Positions 7,194 through 16,986 of a DNA stretch of 57,443 bases are shown here, in pieces. Position 1 is the stretch's first letter. Each line of letters starts with the position of its first letter. The notes below the pieces were generated by a model, which saw only the letters and a program-made list of their open reading frames with translations, ran no database searches and was not told the origin of the DNA. Source of the stretch: an uncultured Lachnospiraceae bacterium (GTDB taxonomy: Bacteria > Bacillota > Clostridia > Lachnospirales > Lachnospiraceae); the NCBI GenBank assembly GCA_947629385.1, contig CANRDO010000017.1, forward strand, positions 1 through 57,443, written 5' to 3'. A program made the translations under genes and the position numbers.

Positions 7194-10100
7194 TTATTTC
7201 TTCTTCCACTTCGCGTACAGGGTCAGGTTCCTCTTGTAGCTCTTCGGAATCTTCGTGATCTTGTTCTTGAAGTTCTTATCGGTGTACCAGCCCTTGAACT
7301 TATAGCCCTTTCTGGTCGGCTTCTTCAATGTGATCGCCGTCTTGTAATACGCTTTCGGGTTGCTCTTGTTATTCGTCCCGCCGTTCAGCTTATACTTGAT
7401 CTTGTAACCGACTGTCAGCTTACATTTCGCGACTACGCCGCTTCCATCCTTCGCGGTCGCCGTGATCGTGACCTTGCCGTATTTCTTGGTACGGATCTTT
7501 CCGCTCGAGTTGACCGTCGCGACCTTCGTATTGCTGGATTTCCACTTGACCGCCTTGTTCGCCGCGTAGCTCGGCCCGACCGTCGCTTTCAGCGTGTAGG
7601 TCTTGCCCTTTACCAGGACAAGCGTGGACTTGTTCAGCTTGATCGACGTCACCTTGCGCGTGGGCTGGAGATTCAGCTCCTTGCTGCTCATAAGAAGCTT
7701 CTTGCTGCAGTCCGTAAGTTCAAATTCGTACCAGTACTGGCCGCTGCTCTGGATGTAGCTGAGCGTTCCCGACTTGTTCAGAGTCTCGTCCGTATTCTGC
7801 GTATACATGAAGAGCTTGCCTGTCTGCTGGTACAGACTGTTCATCTGGCTTGCCAGTATCCTTACCGTAGCCTTGCCCGGAAGCGCCCCGTTCGCGGCCG
7901 CGAACTGCACTCCCATAGACGCCGCGGTATTCCCGTACATAGAGGTATCCGCCTTCGCCGGGCTCCCCAGACAATCGATATCCTTGACCGTGCCTGTGAT
8001 GTCCTTGCCGTAGAAGCACCACTCGACCGTGCCGTTTGTCAGGACAAGCGTAACGTCCTTGCCCTTGATCTTTGTGAACCAGTCCTTCTTAACCGTATGA
8101 TTGTTTCCGTCATACTGGATCACCACCGCGGTATTGGACGCGGAAGTCAGACTGTTAAGCTTGTTCGTGATCGCCGTATCATTCGTGATGTACAGCTTGC
8201 TCTCGCCGGCCCCAAAGGCGTCCTTTACCGTCAGATCCGTCGTCTCGGTGACGCTGACCACATTGCCGCTGCCGTTCTTCCATTTCTTTGCCGCCGCATC
8301 ATAGGTATAGGCTGCAGACTTGCCGGCCATATCCGTCAGAGTCACTCCCCCGAGATGATACGCGCCTGTCGCCGCGCTGGAGGGCACGCTCATCCTGAGC
8401 GCTTCTCCGCTTATCGTCCCCGTAAACTTCGGGCTCTTTGTCCAGTCGAACGTAAACGAGATCTTCTGCGCGGGAGCCTCCGTCTGGAAGAAATAACCGC
8501 TCACCGTTTTGATCCCGATGCCGCTTTCCGTAACGCTCATCGTGAGGTCGAGCGTACCCGGCTTCATGACCGTCGTCTTGCTCAGACTTACGCTCTTCAA
8601 GATCGGAGCGCCGTTGCTGTCTGTGACGACCACATTCTTGGTCGCTTTCTTTCCATTGTATGTCACAGTAGCTGTGACCGTAACCGTTCCGGCCTTCACA
8701 GCCTTTACATTTCCGTTCGTTACCGTCGCTATCGTGTTATCGCTGGATTCCCACGTGGACAGATTGCTCACATCCAGCTGGCTGTTGCCGGCAAGCACCT
8801 TCAATGTCTCCGGCGTATTTCCTCCGACCTGCGCCTCAACTGCGCTGTCTCCGTCCGCCATACGGATCGATGTGAAAATCGCGTCCGCCGCTATTCCACT
8901 TGTATCAGCCGGCAGCTTCAGTACACCGTTAAAGCCGCTGCAGCCATCAAACGCCGCGCTGCCCACCTTCAAGTTCTCACAACCTGACAGATCCAGATCT
9001 CCGGTAAAGCCGCTGCAACCGTAAAATGCCTGCTCACTGATCTCCGTCAGCGAAACCGGGAAGCTCAGGTTCTTCGTCGCAAAGCCGCTGCAGCCGTAAA
9101 ACGCGCGTCTGCCGATCTTTGTGAGCTCATCAGACAACGTCAGATCCTTCAAACCGGTGCAGCCCTCAAACGCCGAATCCCCGATCTCAGTAACCGAACC
9201 AAGCGTCAGCGCGGTAAAGCCCACACAGCCGTAGAACGCCTTGTTTTCGATCGTCTCAACACCATCCGGAATCGTGAGCGTGCCCGCCATGCCGGAGCAG
9301 CCCTCGAACGCCGACGCCGCGATTTCCGTTCCGCCAAAACTACTCAGATCCAGAGCCGTAAGGCCGCTGCACCCCTTAAACGCGGAAGCGTCAATCTCAG
9401 AGACTCCGGCAGGTATTGTAAGCGTCCCCTTCAAGCCGCTGCAGCCCTCAAACGCAGACTCCCCGATCGATAAACCAGCACCAGGCTGGAGTGTGACGCC
9501 TGTGAAACCGCTGCAGCCCTTGAAGGCGGAAGCGCCGATAGAAGAAACTTTGGCAGGAATCGTGAGGCTTTCCGTGAAGCCACAGCCTGCAAAAGTACCG
9601 GCCGCGATCTTCTCCAGCCCTGTCGGAAGGCTCAGGCTCCCCGTGAAGCAGCAACCGCTGAACGCATTCTCTCCGATCTCTGTCACGGTACCGGAAAGAC
9701 TCAAGCTGCCAGTAAACTTACATCCATTGAACGCATTATTTCCGATCTTTTCCAGAGAGTTCGGAAGAGTAAGCGTACCCGTAAACTGAGCTTTATTCTG
9801 AAACGCCCCGTTCGCGATCTCCGTAACTGTTTTCAGACCACTGTCAGTATTGATCTCCTGAGGAATAACCAGATCCGTCTTTGTCGTATCAAAGCTTTCC
9901 TGCAGTCCTAAAATCCTTACCCCATCACCTGAATCATCTGACTCATAGATAAAGTCTCCGGACGTCGCCGAGATCGTCGCGATCCCTGAGTCGTTCAGCA
10001 TCGGCTCGATCTCTGTCACGACGACAGCTCCGTCACCATACTGCTCCTCTACCTCCGGGATATCGATCACCTCATCGATGTCATCCTCGACGGCCGTGTC

Positions 10101-10361
10101 CGCTACCTCCGGCGCCACCTCATCAGCCGCTTCGGCTGCCTGTCCCTCTGTGGCCGGCTCTTCTGCCGTCTCGACAGCCGCCGCCTCGGTCTCCGGCTCT
10201 TCCTGGAGTACCGCATCCACATCGGATGGATCCGCCGATTCTACAACAACCTCTGTCTCAAAGGCCTCTTCCGCAATCGCGCACTGTGCAAACGTACTTC
10301 CCAGCATCGCACAGACCAGCACCATACTCAAGGTCTTTTCCCAAAACCTGCTCCTCTTCAT
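7194..10361 (-). CDS. BspA-like leucine-rich-repeat surface protein with bacterial Ig-like and InlB-type repeats
   Basis: Secreted or cell-surface protein of 1055 residues, probably for adhesion. The order is: signal peptide (MKRSRFWEKTLSMVLVCAML, cleaved near AIA/EEA), a Glu/Ala/Val-rich acidic stretch to about residue 120, and about 14 BspA-type (LRR_5) repeats of the form IGxxAFxGCSxFTGxLxLP at about 130-500. A Big2-like domain follows at about 535-595, then a less clear middle region, a second Big2 domain at about 910-985 and a C-terminal InlB/Flg_new repeat (KGYKFKGWYTDKNF) with a very basic tail. No LPXTG anchor is seen. The start at 10361 follows AAGGAGG; the upstream in-frame extension is leader. 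Substrate or receptor is not deducible. Confidence 0.88.
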   Translation of the reverse strand: MKRSRFWEKTLSMVLVCAMLGSTFAQCAIAEEAFETEVVVESADPSDVDAVLQEEPETEAAAVETAEEPATEGQAAEAADEVAPEVADTAVEDDIDEVIDIPEVEEQYGDGAVVVTEIEPMLNDSGIATISATSGDFIYESDDSGDGVRILGLQESFDTTKTDLVIPQEINTDSGLKTVTEIANGAFQNKAQFTGTLTLPNSLEKIGNNAFNGCKFTGSLSLSGTVTEIGENAFSGCCFTGSLSLPTGLEKIAAGTFAGCGFTESLTIPAKVSSIGASAFKGCSGFTGVTLQPGAGLSIGESAFEGCSGLKGTLTIPAGVSEIDASAFKGCSGLTALDLSSFGGTEIAASAFEGCSGMAGTLTIPDGVETIENKAFYGCVGFTALTLGSVTEIGDSAFEGCTGLKDLTLSDELTKIGRRAFYGCSGFATKNLSFPVSLTEISEQAFYGCSGFTGDLDLSGCENLKVGSAAFDGCSGFNGVLKLPADTSGIAADAIFTSIRMADGDSAVEAQVGGNTPETLKVLAGNSQLDVSNLSTWESSDNTIATVTNGNVKAVKAGTVTVTATVTYNGKKATKNVVVTDSNGAPILKSVSLSKTTVMKPGTLDLTMSVTESGIGIKTVSGYFFQTEAPAQKISFTFDWTKSPKFTGTISGEALRMSVPSSAATGAYHLGGVTLTDMAGKSAAYTYDAAAKKWKNGSGNVVSVTETTDLTVKDAFGAGESKLYITNDTAITNKLNSLTSASNTAVVIQYDGNNHTVKKDWFTKIKGKDVTLVLTNGTVEWCFYGKDITGTVKDIDCLGSPAKADTSMYGNTAASMGVQFAAANGALPGKATVRILASQMNSLYQQTGKLFMYTQNTDETLNKSGTLSYIQSSGQYWYEFELTDCSKKLLMSSKELNLQPTRKVTSIKLNKSTLVLVKGKTYTLKATVGPSYAANKAVKWKSSNTKVATVNSSGKIRTKKYGKVTITATAKDGSGVVAKCKLTVGYKIKYKLNGGTNNKSNPKAYYKTAITLKKPTRKGYKFKGWYTDKNFKNKITKIPKSYKRNLTLYAKWKKK

Positions 10362-10434
10362 AATCGCTAAACCCTCCTTACAATATTGCTCTCCCTCGGC
10401 AAACACACAGCCGCCGATATGGTGCATTTACCAC

Positions 10435-10463
10435 ATTATATATCTTTTAACAAAATATTGCAA
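10435..10463 (-). promoter_or_regulatory. Sigma-A promoter of the BspA-like gene
   Basis: Minus strand -35 TTGCAA (10458-10463), 17-bp spacer, consensus -10 TATAAT (10435-10440), about 75 bp before the ATG. Confidence 0.7.
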
Positions 10464-10513
10464 GATTTAATTTTCGATTAATATAATTTTAAAAATTTTT
10501 AATATCACAAAGC

Positions 10514-12820
10514 TTACTCTTCCCCTTCTTCCTCCGGCAATCTGGTATAATATCTCGCGTCGGAGCTTCGGAAAATCGTATCGGAGGAGCCCACCTGGCA
10601 GACCGCAATCTTATGGAAGCCTTCATCCATCTTGTCCTTTTTGAAGCGCAGCAGCTTCGACGACAGATAGGTCGTGCCGACTTTTTCATCGTCGATATAC
10701 ACCTTACTCCATTTTGTGAAATTGTCCCCCATGACATAGTAATAGAGATCCGTCTCTGTAATCTTATCCAGAATAATATCCTGCGTACCCATCACGAGAT
10801 CCGTCGCCGGATAGGGATTTCCGCCGCCATAGACATAATGGTCTCCGTAGAGAATATCGTATTGCAAATACTCCATCCCCTGCTGGTACTCCTCACTCGT
10901 CATGCTGTCGCGGTTCTGATGATAGTTGAACATCGTCCCCTCATGGATGCCGAGCGAATCCGTGATATCCGCAAGCAGCTGGTACGCGGTCATGTCAGCG
11001 TCCTGCTTTTCCATACCGAAATTATTCCAGGTCGCGTACTGCGTCAGAAAGAGACTCCCGGTCTTCATGTCCTCCTCCGTCAGCCCCATCGTCGGAAGAT
11101 GATCGCCGAACATCACCACGAACGTCTTCTCGTCGCGCTGTTCGAGCATGTCGATCAGATCCCCGACAAAGTCGTCCACCTGATGAATCTGATTGACGTA
11201 ATACTCCCACGCCCAGCGCATCCCCTCATCCTCCGGGCCAGTCACATGGATTTCCGGATCCTCGATCACCTGCTCCTGCGGATAATCGCCGTGCGACTCA
11301 ACCGTGATCGTGTAGACAAAATCCGGCTGATCCGGTGTGTAGTCGAGCGACTTCTCCACCTCACCGAGCATGATATCGTCGATCGGCCAGGTCCCAAGGG
11401 GCGTGTACTGCCGGATGTCCATCATCTCCTTGCAGGTAAAGGTATCAAAGCCCATCATCGAAAATGCATTCCTGCGACTGTAGAAATTGCCCCCGTTGTC
11501 GTGCACCGCGTGCGAGCCGTAGCCGAGCGCGCGCAGGTCGGAGGCGATGCTCTCGCAGTTCGTCTCCTTGAGGATCGTCTTGTACGGATACTCGCCCAGA
11601 CCGAAAAACTGCATGCCCATCCCAGTCAAAACCTCGAACTCCGTGTTCGCCGTCCCGGCGCCGACCACGGGCACCTCAAGGTGCCCCGAAGAATAATTCT
11701 CATACAGGCGGTGAAAATTTGGGATCGGATCCTCGCTCGTCTCGAGGAATTTGATCTCTCCCGGATCAACAAAAGATTCCAGAAGAATACAGATGATGTT
11801 CGGATATTCTTCCGAGCCTTCTGTCTCTTCTGGAATACTGTTTTCTTCCTTCTGAAGCTCTGTATTCGATTGATTCGAGGATTCGTCTGCGGCCGTTGTT
11901 CTCACATGCCGCTCCGCCGTCAGCGAAGCCCCACCGGACGTCATCGCAGATCCGCCCGAAGCATCCCACGCCGCCTCCGCTCCTGCCGTCTGGGTCTCTG
12001 TCATCAGCTCCTGCGCATCGATCTGGGGCGTCTCTTCCGTCTCCGTCTCATCCGGGACCACCCTCTGCGGCAGCTCCTGCCCGCTCCTTGCCAGCACATC
12101 GCGAACCGCTTCCTCGGAATATCCCTCCGGCTCACTCATCCCTCGGTCAAGCACACTCGCGGAAAAGCTGTAGACAAAGCCATAGTCCTTGTAACCCTGC
12201 GCCAAATTCTCAAAATAGGATGTGAGGATGTGGTTGCTCACAGCCGCGTTCGTCACCCTCGGAAGCAGCAGCATAACCATCACTGTCATAAACACGCCAA
12301 CCATCCGGTGCGTCTTTCCCTCGAACTTCGGCCCTTTGATCCAGAAGACAACCAGAAACAAAACCACCGCCGCGACGCCCGCGATCACCATCACTGCCTC
12401 AGCAGCCGTAAAGTAATTGCTCTGCATCGTAAAGAGGTCGCCGACCATCTTCAGATCCGTAAAGCTGAACGGAGAAACCCTCTTTGCCAAAATGCAGCCG
12501 TTAATGATGCCGAGGAACAGCCAGAATATACTGATGATCGTTCGAAGCACCGCCCGTCGCTTCACTATGTACACAAGCATCAGAGACGCATAGACGATCA
12601 AGGAATTGTAGAGGAAGACCAGATTCCGATCCGCCACAAAGAGACAAGCCTCCACGAAGGAATGCCTCGAAATCCACTCGATCAGAAAGCATACGCCGCA
12701 CGCGAGAAAGATATGGAAGACCAGAGAGTACCTGTTCAAAACGGCAACCCATCTCTCCGCACGCTCGCTCTTCATCCTGGCTTTCATCTTTTCTCTCTTT
12801 TTTCTGATTTCCTTAAACAT
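10514..12820 (-). CDS. LTA synthase-family membrane sulfatase-fold phosphotransferase
   Basis: Membrane enzyme of 768 residues related to lipoteichoic acid synthase, which transfers glycerol phosphate from phosphatidylglycerol. A basic N-terminus is followed by about five membrane segments (to about residue 190), a Ser/Thr/Glu-rich linker (about 215-340), and an extracellular alkaline-phosphatase-fold domain. Visible landmarks are the metal-site segment NIICILLESF (about 343), the candidate nucleophile threonine in GAGTANTEFEVLTG (about 388) and FGDHLP (about 571). A C-terminal beta-rich extension of about 130 residues follows. AGGGG precedes the ATG at 12820. The exact polymer (LTA or another glycerol-phosphate decoration) is not determined. 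Confidence 0.85.
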   Translation of the reverse strand: MFKEIRKKREKMKARMKSERAERWVAVLNRYSLVFHIFLACGVCFLIEWISRHSFVEACLFVADRNLVFLYNSLIVYASLMLVYIVKRRAVLRTIISIFWLFLGIINGCILAKRVSPFSFTDLKMVGDLFTMQSNYFTAAEAVMVIAGVAAVVLFLVVFWIKGPKFEGKTHRMVGVFMTVMVMLLLPRVTNAAVSNHILTSYFENLAQGYKDYGFVYSFSASVLDRGMSEPEGYSEEAVRDVLARSGQELPQRVVPDETETEETPQIDAQELMTETQTAGAEAAWDASGGSAMTSGGASLTAERHVRTTAADESSNQSNTELQKEENSIPEETEGSEEYPNIICILLESFVDPGEIKFLETSEDPIPNFHRLYENYSSGHLEVPVVGAGTANTEFEVLTGMGMQFFGLGEYPYKTILKETNCESIASDLRALGYGSHAVHDNGGNFYSRRNAFSMMGFDTFTCKEMMDIRQYTPLGTWPIDDIMLGEVEKSLDYTPDQPDFVYTITVESHGDYPQEQVIEDPEIHVTGPEDEGMRWAWEYYVNQIHQVDDFVGDLIDMLEQRDEKTFVVMFGDHLPTMGLTEEDMKTGSLFLTQYATWNNFGMEKQDADMTAYQLLADITDSLGIHEGTMFNYHQNRDSMTSEEYQQGMEYLQYDILYGDHYVYGGGNPYPATDLVMGTQDIILDKITETDLYYYVMGDNFTKWSKVYIDDEKVGTTYLSSKLLRFKKDKMDEGFHKIAVCQVGSSDTIFRSSDARYYTRLPEEEGEE

Positions 12821-12955
12821 TGCGATTCCCCTTATGATCCGGCCTCCCCATATGGCCGGACATACCCCAAAATACTCCACCGACAGGTCTTTACTCGCCT
12901 GCCCTGATCCGGCACGGACAAATACGACGCACTGCCCCGCCAAAATCCATTTGAC

Positions 12956-12984
12956 AGATTAATCTAAAACATGAAAAAAGTCAA
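12956..12984 (-). promoter_or_regulatory. Probable promoter of the LTA-synthase-family gene
   Basis: Minus strand -35 TTGACT (12979-12984), 17-bp spacer, weak -10 TAATCT (12956-12961). The rest of the AT-rich divergent interval 12,985-13,107 holds the yolD-side promoter, which I could not place confidently. Confidence 0.45.
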
Positions 12985-13107
12985 CTATCTTCAAAAAAAT
13001 TTAAGTTTTTGTTTATTTTTCCGGAAGATTTACCATTTTCGGGCTTGAACTTTCCATATAGTATGTTAAATTTATAGTAAAAGGAGAGCCGGCGGAAAGG
13101 AGAGCAC

Positions 13108-13527
13108 ATGACAGATCGACAGGGAGACAATTACGACGATATCATAAATCTCCCCCATCATGTGTCGACGACACACCCGCAAATGTCGCTGCGCGACCGC
13201 GCGGCGCAGTTTTCTCCCTTTGCAGCTCTTACCGGTCACGACGCTGCGATCCGCGAGACCGCCAGGCTCACCGAGCACAGGCACGAGCCAGGCGAGGACT
13301 ACGCAGACCTGCTCGACCGGAAGCTTCAGCAGCTCCGAAATCATCCCGGCCGGCCGCCCCTGATCACCGTCCGCTATTTCGAGCCAGACGCAAAAAAAGC
13401 CGGCGGAGCCTATGTCACGGCCTCCGGGCGGCTGAAGAAAATCGACGATCACCGCAGGCTCCTCGTGCTCGAAGACCAGACAGAAATTCCTGTCAGCCAG
13501 ATCATCGAGCTGGAGCTTTCCACATAA
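13108..13527 (+). CDS. YolD-like family protein
   Basis: Small 139-residue cytoplasmic protein. It has the YolD hallmark [20 protein letters not shown] at about residues 30-50 and a C-terminal beta-rich half ending VRYFEPD...[22 protein letters not shown]. YolD-like proteins are usually encoded next to UvrX/YqjW-type Y-family polymerases and are thought to modulate them. Here the polymerase (15029-16561) is 1.5 kb away on the other strand with two unrelated genes between. AAAGGAG lies 5 bases before the ATG. Confidence 0.85.
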   Translation: MTDRQGDNYDDIINLPHHVSTTHPQMSLRDRAAQFSPFAALTGHDAAIRETARLTEHRHEPGEDYADLLDRKLQQLRNHPGRPPLITVRYFEPDAKKAGGAYVTASGRLKKIDDHRRLLVLEDQTEIPVSQIIELELST

Positions 13528-13609
13528 TATACCGGATTCAGCGCAGATATCCGGCTCTCTTTACAAAATGTACAAACACCCCACAGGCAGAAAGAGGAAT
13601 TACCCTGCT

Positions 13610-14101
13610 ATGAAAAAACTTTTTTTCACGCTCCTGCTGCTCCTGCTTCTGACGGGATGCGGGAGAACGCCCGCTGCTACAGCCCCGGAGGAATTGTTTC
13701 ACATCACCGACGGGACGACCGCGGACGGCATTCGTCCGGGCGACGAGCCGGAGCAGTTCATCGACGCATACGAGGATTATTTGATCCAGGTCGCCTACAA
13801 CAATCTGGAATCGAACTATGTCGTCATGGATATCGATAAAATCCCATACAAAGAAGATATCTCCACAATGATCGCAAATTTTTTCGTCGATGACAAGCCT
13901 GTCTCTGAGGAAGAGCTCTGCCGGGAAAACAATGTCAAGCCGACGCAGCTCTATGCGCTTTTGAGCTCCTCTTCCTATCTGCGCGAGCACAATGTCGTCT
14001 ACCGCTATCTGCGCTTTCGCTGGGCGGACGGCAAAATCGCCGATATCCAGTCAGACGAGCTCAACTACAACGAGACCTACGAGACGCCGCGGATTCGCTA
14101 G
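13610..14101 (+). CDS. Small predicted lipoprotein of unknown function
   Basis: 163 residues. The start MKKLFFTLLLLLLLTGCG is a lipoprotein signal with lipobox LTGC, so the mature protein should be lipid-anchored outside the membrane. The remainder is acidic with no motif I recognise; the tail is rich in Asp, Glu, Tyr and Asn. The ATG at 13610 is preferred over an upstream in-frame ATG because the signal peptide begins there and AGAGG lies upstream. It ends 4 bp from the convergent transglutaminase-like gene. Confidence 0.7.
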   Translation: MKKLFFTLLLLLLLTGCGRTPAATAPEELFHITDGTTADGIRPGDEPEQFIDAYEDYLIQVAYNNLESNYVVMDIDKIPYKEDISTMIANFFVDDKPVSEEELCRENNVKPTQLYALLSSSSYLREHNVVYRYLRFRWADGKIADIQSDELNYNETYETPRIR

Positions 14102-14105
14102 GCGG

Positions 14106-14918
14106 TCATTTCCAGCTTACTTTTCCTTTTTTCACCTGCATTTTATATATTTTCTGACGCTTGATCGGGTACGAATAATCTTTCAGTTCAACCAGGTAGA
14201 ACTTGTTCTCTTTGTGCGCTCTTTGCATACTGCAATCGCAGATCTTCCACTTTCCGTCTACTTTCACCTCACACCAGCCGTGAGGTCCGAAGTCGCCGTT
14301 CGGCTGTCCTATCACAACGCCGGTGCCATACCTGCTGTCAAATCCCAATACGCGCGCGATATACGCAAACGCAGCTCCATAGCGGAAGCAGTTTCCTTTT
14401 TTCTGCTGAAACGTAAAGAGCGCGTACGAACGAATTACCTTTGCGCTTGGATGGTTTGAATAGGATCTATAGTAGGAATATTTGCACAGAGCCTTAAAAC
14501 AGCTCTTCAGTCTCTGCTTCGGTGTCTGTGTGGCTTTAGAATACTTCATCACAAAACTTACGGCATATTTGATCGCGCTGTCCGTCACCCGTACTCCGTC
14601 GGTGTCTACATAGTAATAGCCCTTTTTCTTGCTTCCGACGATCTTGTTTTTCTGGAGCACTCCTTTTTTATCGAAATAATAATATTTTTTGCTGATCTTG
14701 CACCAGCCGGTCACCTTACGCCCTTTTTTGTAATAATAGCTTCCTGACTTTGTCTTGTACCACCCGTTCTTCGGCGTCTTTTTGACCTCCGTATTCGTCG
14801 CAGAATTGTCTGTCTGCATTGTATTTTCGGATGCGCAGACATGATCCTGCAGTAAAAACATGCCCGCAAACATCATGATGACAGCCAGAAGAATACTCCA
14901 TTTTTTTCGACATTCCAT
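14106..14918 (-). CDS. Secreted transglutaminase-like protease with cell-wall-binding repeats
   Basis: 270 residues. A signal peptide (WSILLAVIMMFAGMFLL) is followed by two or three aromatic/lysine-rich repeats (GWYKTKSGSYYYKKGRKVTG and similar, about residues 51-110) resembling choline-binding/glucan-binding wall repeats. A transglutaminase-like core comes next, with triad candidates C177 (KKGNCFRYG), H213 (GPHGWCEV) and D228 (WKICDCS). The protein probably acts on wall peptides or surface proteins; the substrate is unknown. The start at 14918 has AAAGAGG upstream; a GTG seven codons earlier lacks a binding site. Confidence 0.8.
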   Translation of the reverse strand: MECRKKWSILLAVIMMFAGMFLLQDHVCASENTMQTDNSATNTEVKKTPKNGWYKTKSGSYYYKKGRKVTGWCKISKKYYYFDKKGVLQKNKIVGSKKKGYYYVDTDGVRVTDSAIKYAVSFVMKYSKATQTPKQRLKSCFKALCKYSYYRSYSNHPSAKVIRSYALFTFQQKKGNCFRYGAAFAYIARVLGFDSRYGTGVVIGQPNGDFGPHGWCEVKVDGKWKICDCSMQRAHKENKFYLVELKDYSYPIKRQKIYKMQVKKGKVSWK

Positions 14919-15028
14919 GTTATTATTTTCCTCTTTCACTTTATAATTCTACGTCCATTTTTTAGGACCTTTTTTAATTATACCCGCATTCCTTTTTTAT
15001 TACAATACGAAAAACTTCTCCGCTCCCC

Positions 15029-16561
15029 CTACGCCTTGTGTCCACCGATCTGCTCGTTGCGCGCGCGGGCCGTCGCGCCCTCCTCAAAATTCATTCCCCG
15101 CAGCACCGCGTTCTTGCCAAATTTCTTCTTAATGTCCAGCACGGCTTCCTGCAGTCTCCGCTCCTTCTCAAGCGCTTCCTTCTCCGCCTTTCTCTGCTTT
15201 TCCAGCGCCTCATAATCTGTAAACAGATCGAGCTGCTCTGCCACCGGCTCTTTTGAGACATTCTGCTCGTCAACCACATGATTTGCCGTGACATAGATCC
15301 GCCGTACCAGAAGGTCCGAATTCACGATCCGGTCATACAGCTGCGTGACCGCTTCCATGATCTGTCTGCTCGACGAAGTTGGCCTGCCCAGATTCGCCGT
15401 GCCGTGCGCGTGCTTCGGCACCTGCTTTCCGTAATGGTTCGTCGTGACCTCTCCCTTGTATTTCCTTCGAATCTCCTGGTTCATTAAATTTTCAACGTCG
15501 TAACCGACGGTCAGGACGATCTGATCCGTCACCAGCCGCTTCTCGACAAGGTCGAGCACCAGCAGATCTGTCATCTCGCGTACCACCAGCCGCGCCTCGT
15601 CGGATCGGTACGGCCGCATGAGCACCTGCCCGGAACCTACGCTGTTCTTCTCGGGACGATACGCCTTGATGTCCGCGATCCGGCACGGCTCCCAGCCCCA
15701 GGCGTGATCGATCAGAAGTTCTGCATTGATTCCAAAAAGCTTGTAGAGCAGTTCTTCATTGTAATAGTCCGAGGGCCCGCCCAGCGAACAGCGCGCGATG
15801 TCACCCATCGTGTACAGGCCATGCGCCTCGAGTTTTCGCGCGTACCCCCTGCCGACGCGCCAGAAATCCGTGAGCGGTCGATGTGTCCAGAGCTCTTTGC
15901 GGTAAGACATCTCGTCCAGTTCCGCGATCCGCACGCCGCCCAGATCCGTCTCGACGTGTTTCGCCACGATATCCATCGCCACCTTACACAGATAGAGGTT
16001 CGTCCCGATCCCGGCCGTCGCCGTGATCCCGGTTTCCGCCAGCACATCCCGGATCATCTTTCTCGTCAGCTCACGCGCCGTGAGCCCATAGGTCTTCAGA
16101 TAGTCCGTCACATCCATCATCACCTCGTCAATCGAGTAGACGTGAATGTCCTCCGGCGCGATATACTTCAGATAGATATCATAAATTTTCGTGCTGTACT
16201 GCACATAAAAGCCCATGCGCGGCACAGCCACAATATAGTCGAGCGCAAGCTCCGGATTCTGCCGCAGCTTTACATCGTTCGATGATCTTCCGGAAAATTC
16301 CTTTTTCCCGAGCCGCCTCAGTGCCTGCAGGCGCTGCGCGTTGATCTCACGCACCCTCTCAACCACCTCGAACAGCCGCGCGCGCCCGGAGATTCCGTAT
16401 GCTTTTAAAGACGGCGACACTGCCAGGCAGATCGTCTTCTCCGTCCGGCTCGCGTCCGCAACGACCAGGTTTGTCGTGAGCGGGTTCAGTCCCCGCTCGT
16501 TGCACTCCACCGACGCGTAGAATGATTTCAGATCGATCGCGACATAAGTTCGCTTGTCCAT
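15029..16561 (-). CDS. Y-family DNA polymerase (UmuC/UvrX/YqjW type)
   Basis: Error-prone translesion polymerase of 510 residues. Catalytic acidic residues are visible: D10 in IDLKSFYASVEC and D145/E146 in YSIDEVMMDVT. The helix-hairpin-helix thumb region follows (MGDIARCSLGG), then the little-finger domain and a charged coiled C-terminus (EALEKQRKAEKEALEKERRL). The length and the presence of yolD nearby fit the UvrX/YqjW subgroup rather than short DinB. The start at 16561 has GCGAGGTG upstream; an in-frame extension to 16618 would run through the operator. The upstream region carries a promoter and three copies of an operator-like motif. Confidence 0.92.
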   Translation of the reverse strand: MDKRTYVAIDLKSFYASVECNERGLNPLTTNLVVADASRTEKTICLAVSPSLKAYGISGRARLFEVVERVREINAQRLQALRRLGKKEFSGRSSNDVKLRQNPELALDYIVAVPRMGFYVQYSTKIYDIYLKYIAPEDIHVYSIDEVMMDVTDYLKTYGLTARELTRKMIRDVLAETGITATAGIGTNLYLCKVAMDIVAKHVETDLGGVRIAELDEMSYRKELWTHRPLTDFWRVGRGYARKLEAHGLYTMGDIARCSLGGPSDYYNEELLYKLFGINAELLIDHAWGWEPCRIADIKAYRPEKNSVGSGQVLMRPYRSDEARLVVREMTDLLVLDLVEKRLVTDQIVLTVGYDVENLMNQEIRRKYKGEVTTNHYGKQVPKHAHGTANLGRPTSSSRQIMEAVTQLYDRIVNSDLLVRRIYVTANHVVDEQNVSKEPVAEQLDLFTDYEALEKQRKAEKEALEKERRLQEAVLDIKKKFGKNAVLRGMNFEEGATARARNEQIGGHKA

Positions 16562-16593
16562 GAGATCACCTCGCTTTGCTGTTTCAGAGGAAA

Positions 16594-16627
16594 AATCCCC
16601 AAATGTATGACCGTACATCTGGGGATT
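16594..16627 (-). promoter_or_regulatory. Palindromic operator or attenuator before the Y-family polymerase
   Basis: AATCCCCAAATGTA and TACATCTGGGGATT form a near-perfect inverted repeat around TGACCG. On the minus strand it is followed by TTTTTCC, so it could act as a short terminator as well as a protein-binding site. A related copy, TGCATTTTGGGATT, sits in the promoter spacer (16657-16670). Confidence 0.55.
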
Positions 16628-16645
16628 CGCCTTTTGTCTGCCGAC

Positions 16646-16674
16646 ATTATAGCATATGCATTTTGGGATTACAA
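16646..16674 (-). promoter_or_regulatory. Sigma-A promoter of the Y-family polymerase
   Basis: Minus strand -35 TTGTAA (16669-16674), 17-bp spacer containing AATCCCAAAATGCA, consensus -10 TATAAT (16646-16651). Confidence 0.7.
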
Positions 16675-16682
16675 TATTTTTG

Positions 16683-16984
16683 TCAAGTGTTTGGCAATGC
16701 TACTTTGCAGCCAATGAAGGAGTCCTCATCATACTCAACTCCGTCCGCGAGATCTACCTGGCTTAAATTCGTACAATAACCAAACGCCTCATCTCCTATG
16801 CTGCTACCTGTTTCCACCGTCAGCGCGGACAGTGCCTTGCATCCGTAAAATATTTCATCGCCCAGACTCACGTCACCCGAAACAGAGACTGTCTCCGTAA
16901 AAAGCCTCTTTTTCGATTGAAACCTTCTCCGGCAAGACAAGACTCTCTTTTATTTTTACATATTTCAACGACACAGCCTGTCGG
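16683..16984 (-). pseudogene. Remnant of a BspA-like leucine-rich-repeat gene
   Basis: The 3' part reads GDEIFYGCKALSALTVETGS and GDEAFGYCTNLSQVDL, typical BspA repeats, and ends in a normal stop. Upstream the repeat pattern continues only in another frame (LKYVKIKESLVLPEKVSIEK, then EAFYG), so the gene is frameshifted as well as truncated. It abuts the IS3-family fragment. It may derive from a relative of the intact surface protein at 7194-10361. Confidence 0.7.
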
Positions 16985-16986
16985 AA

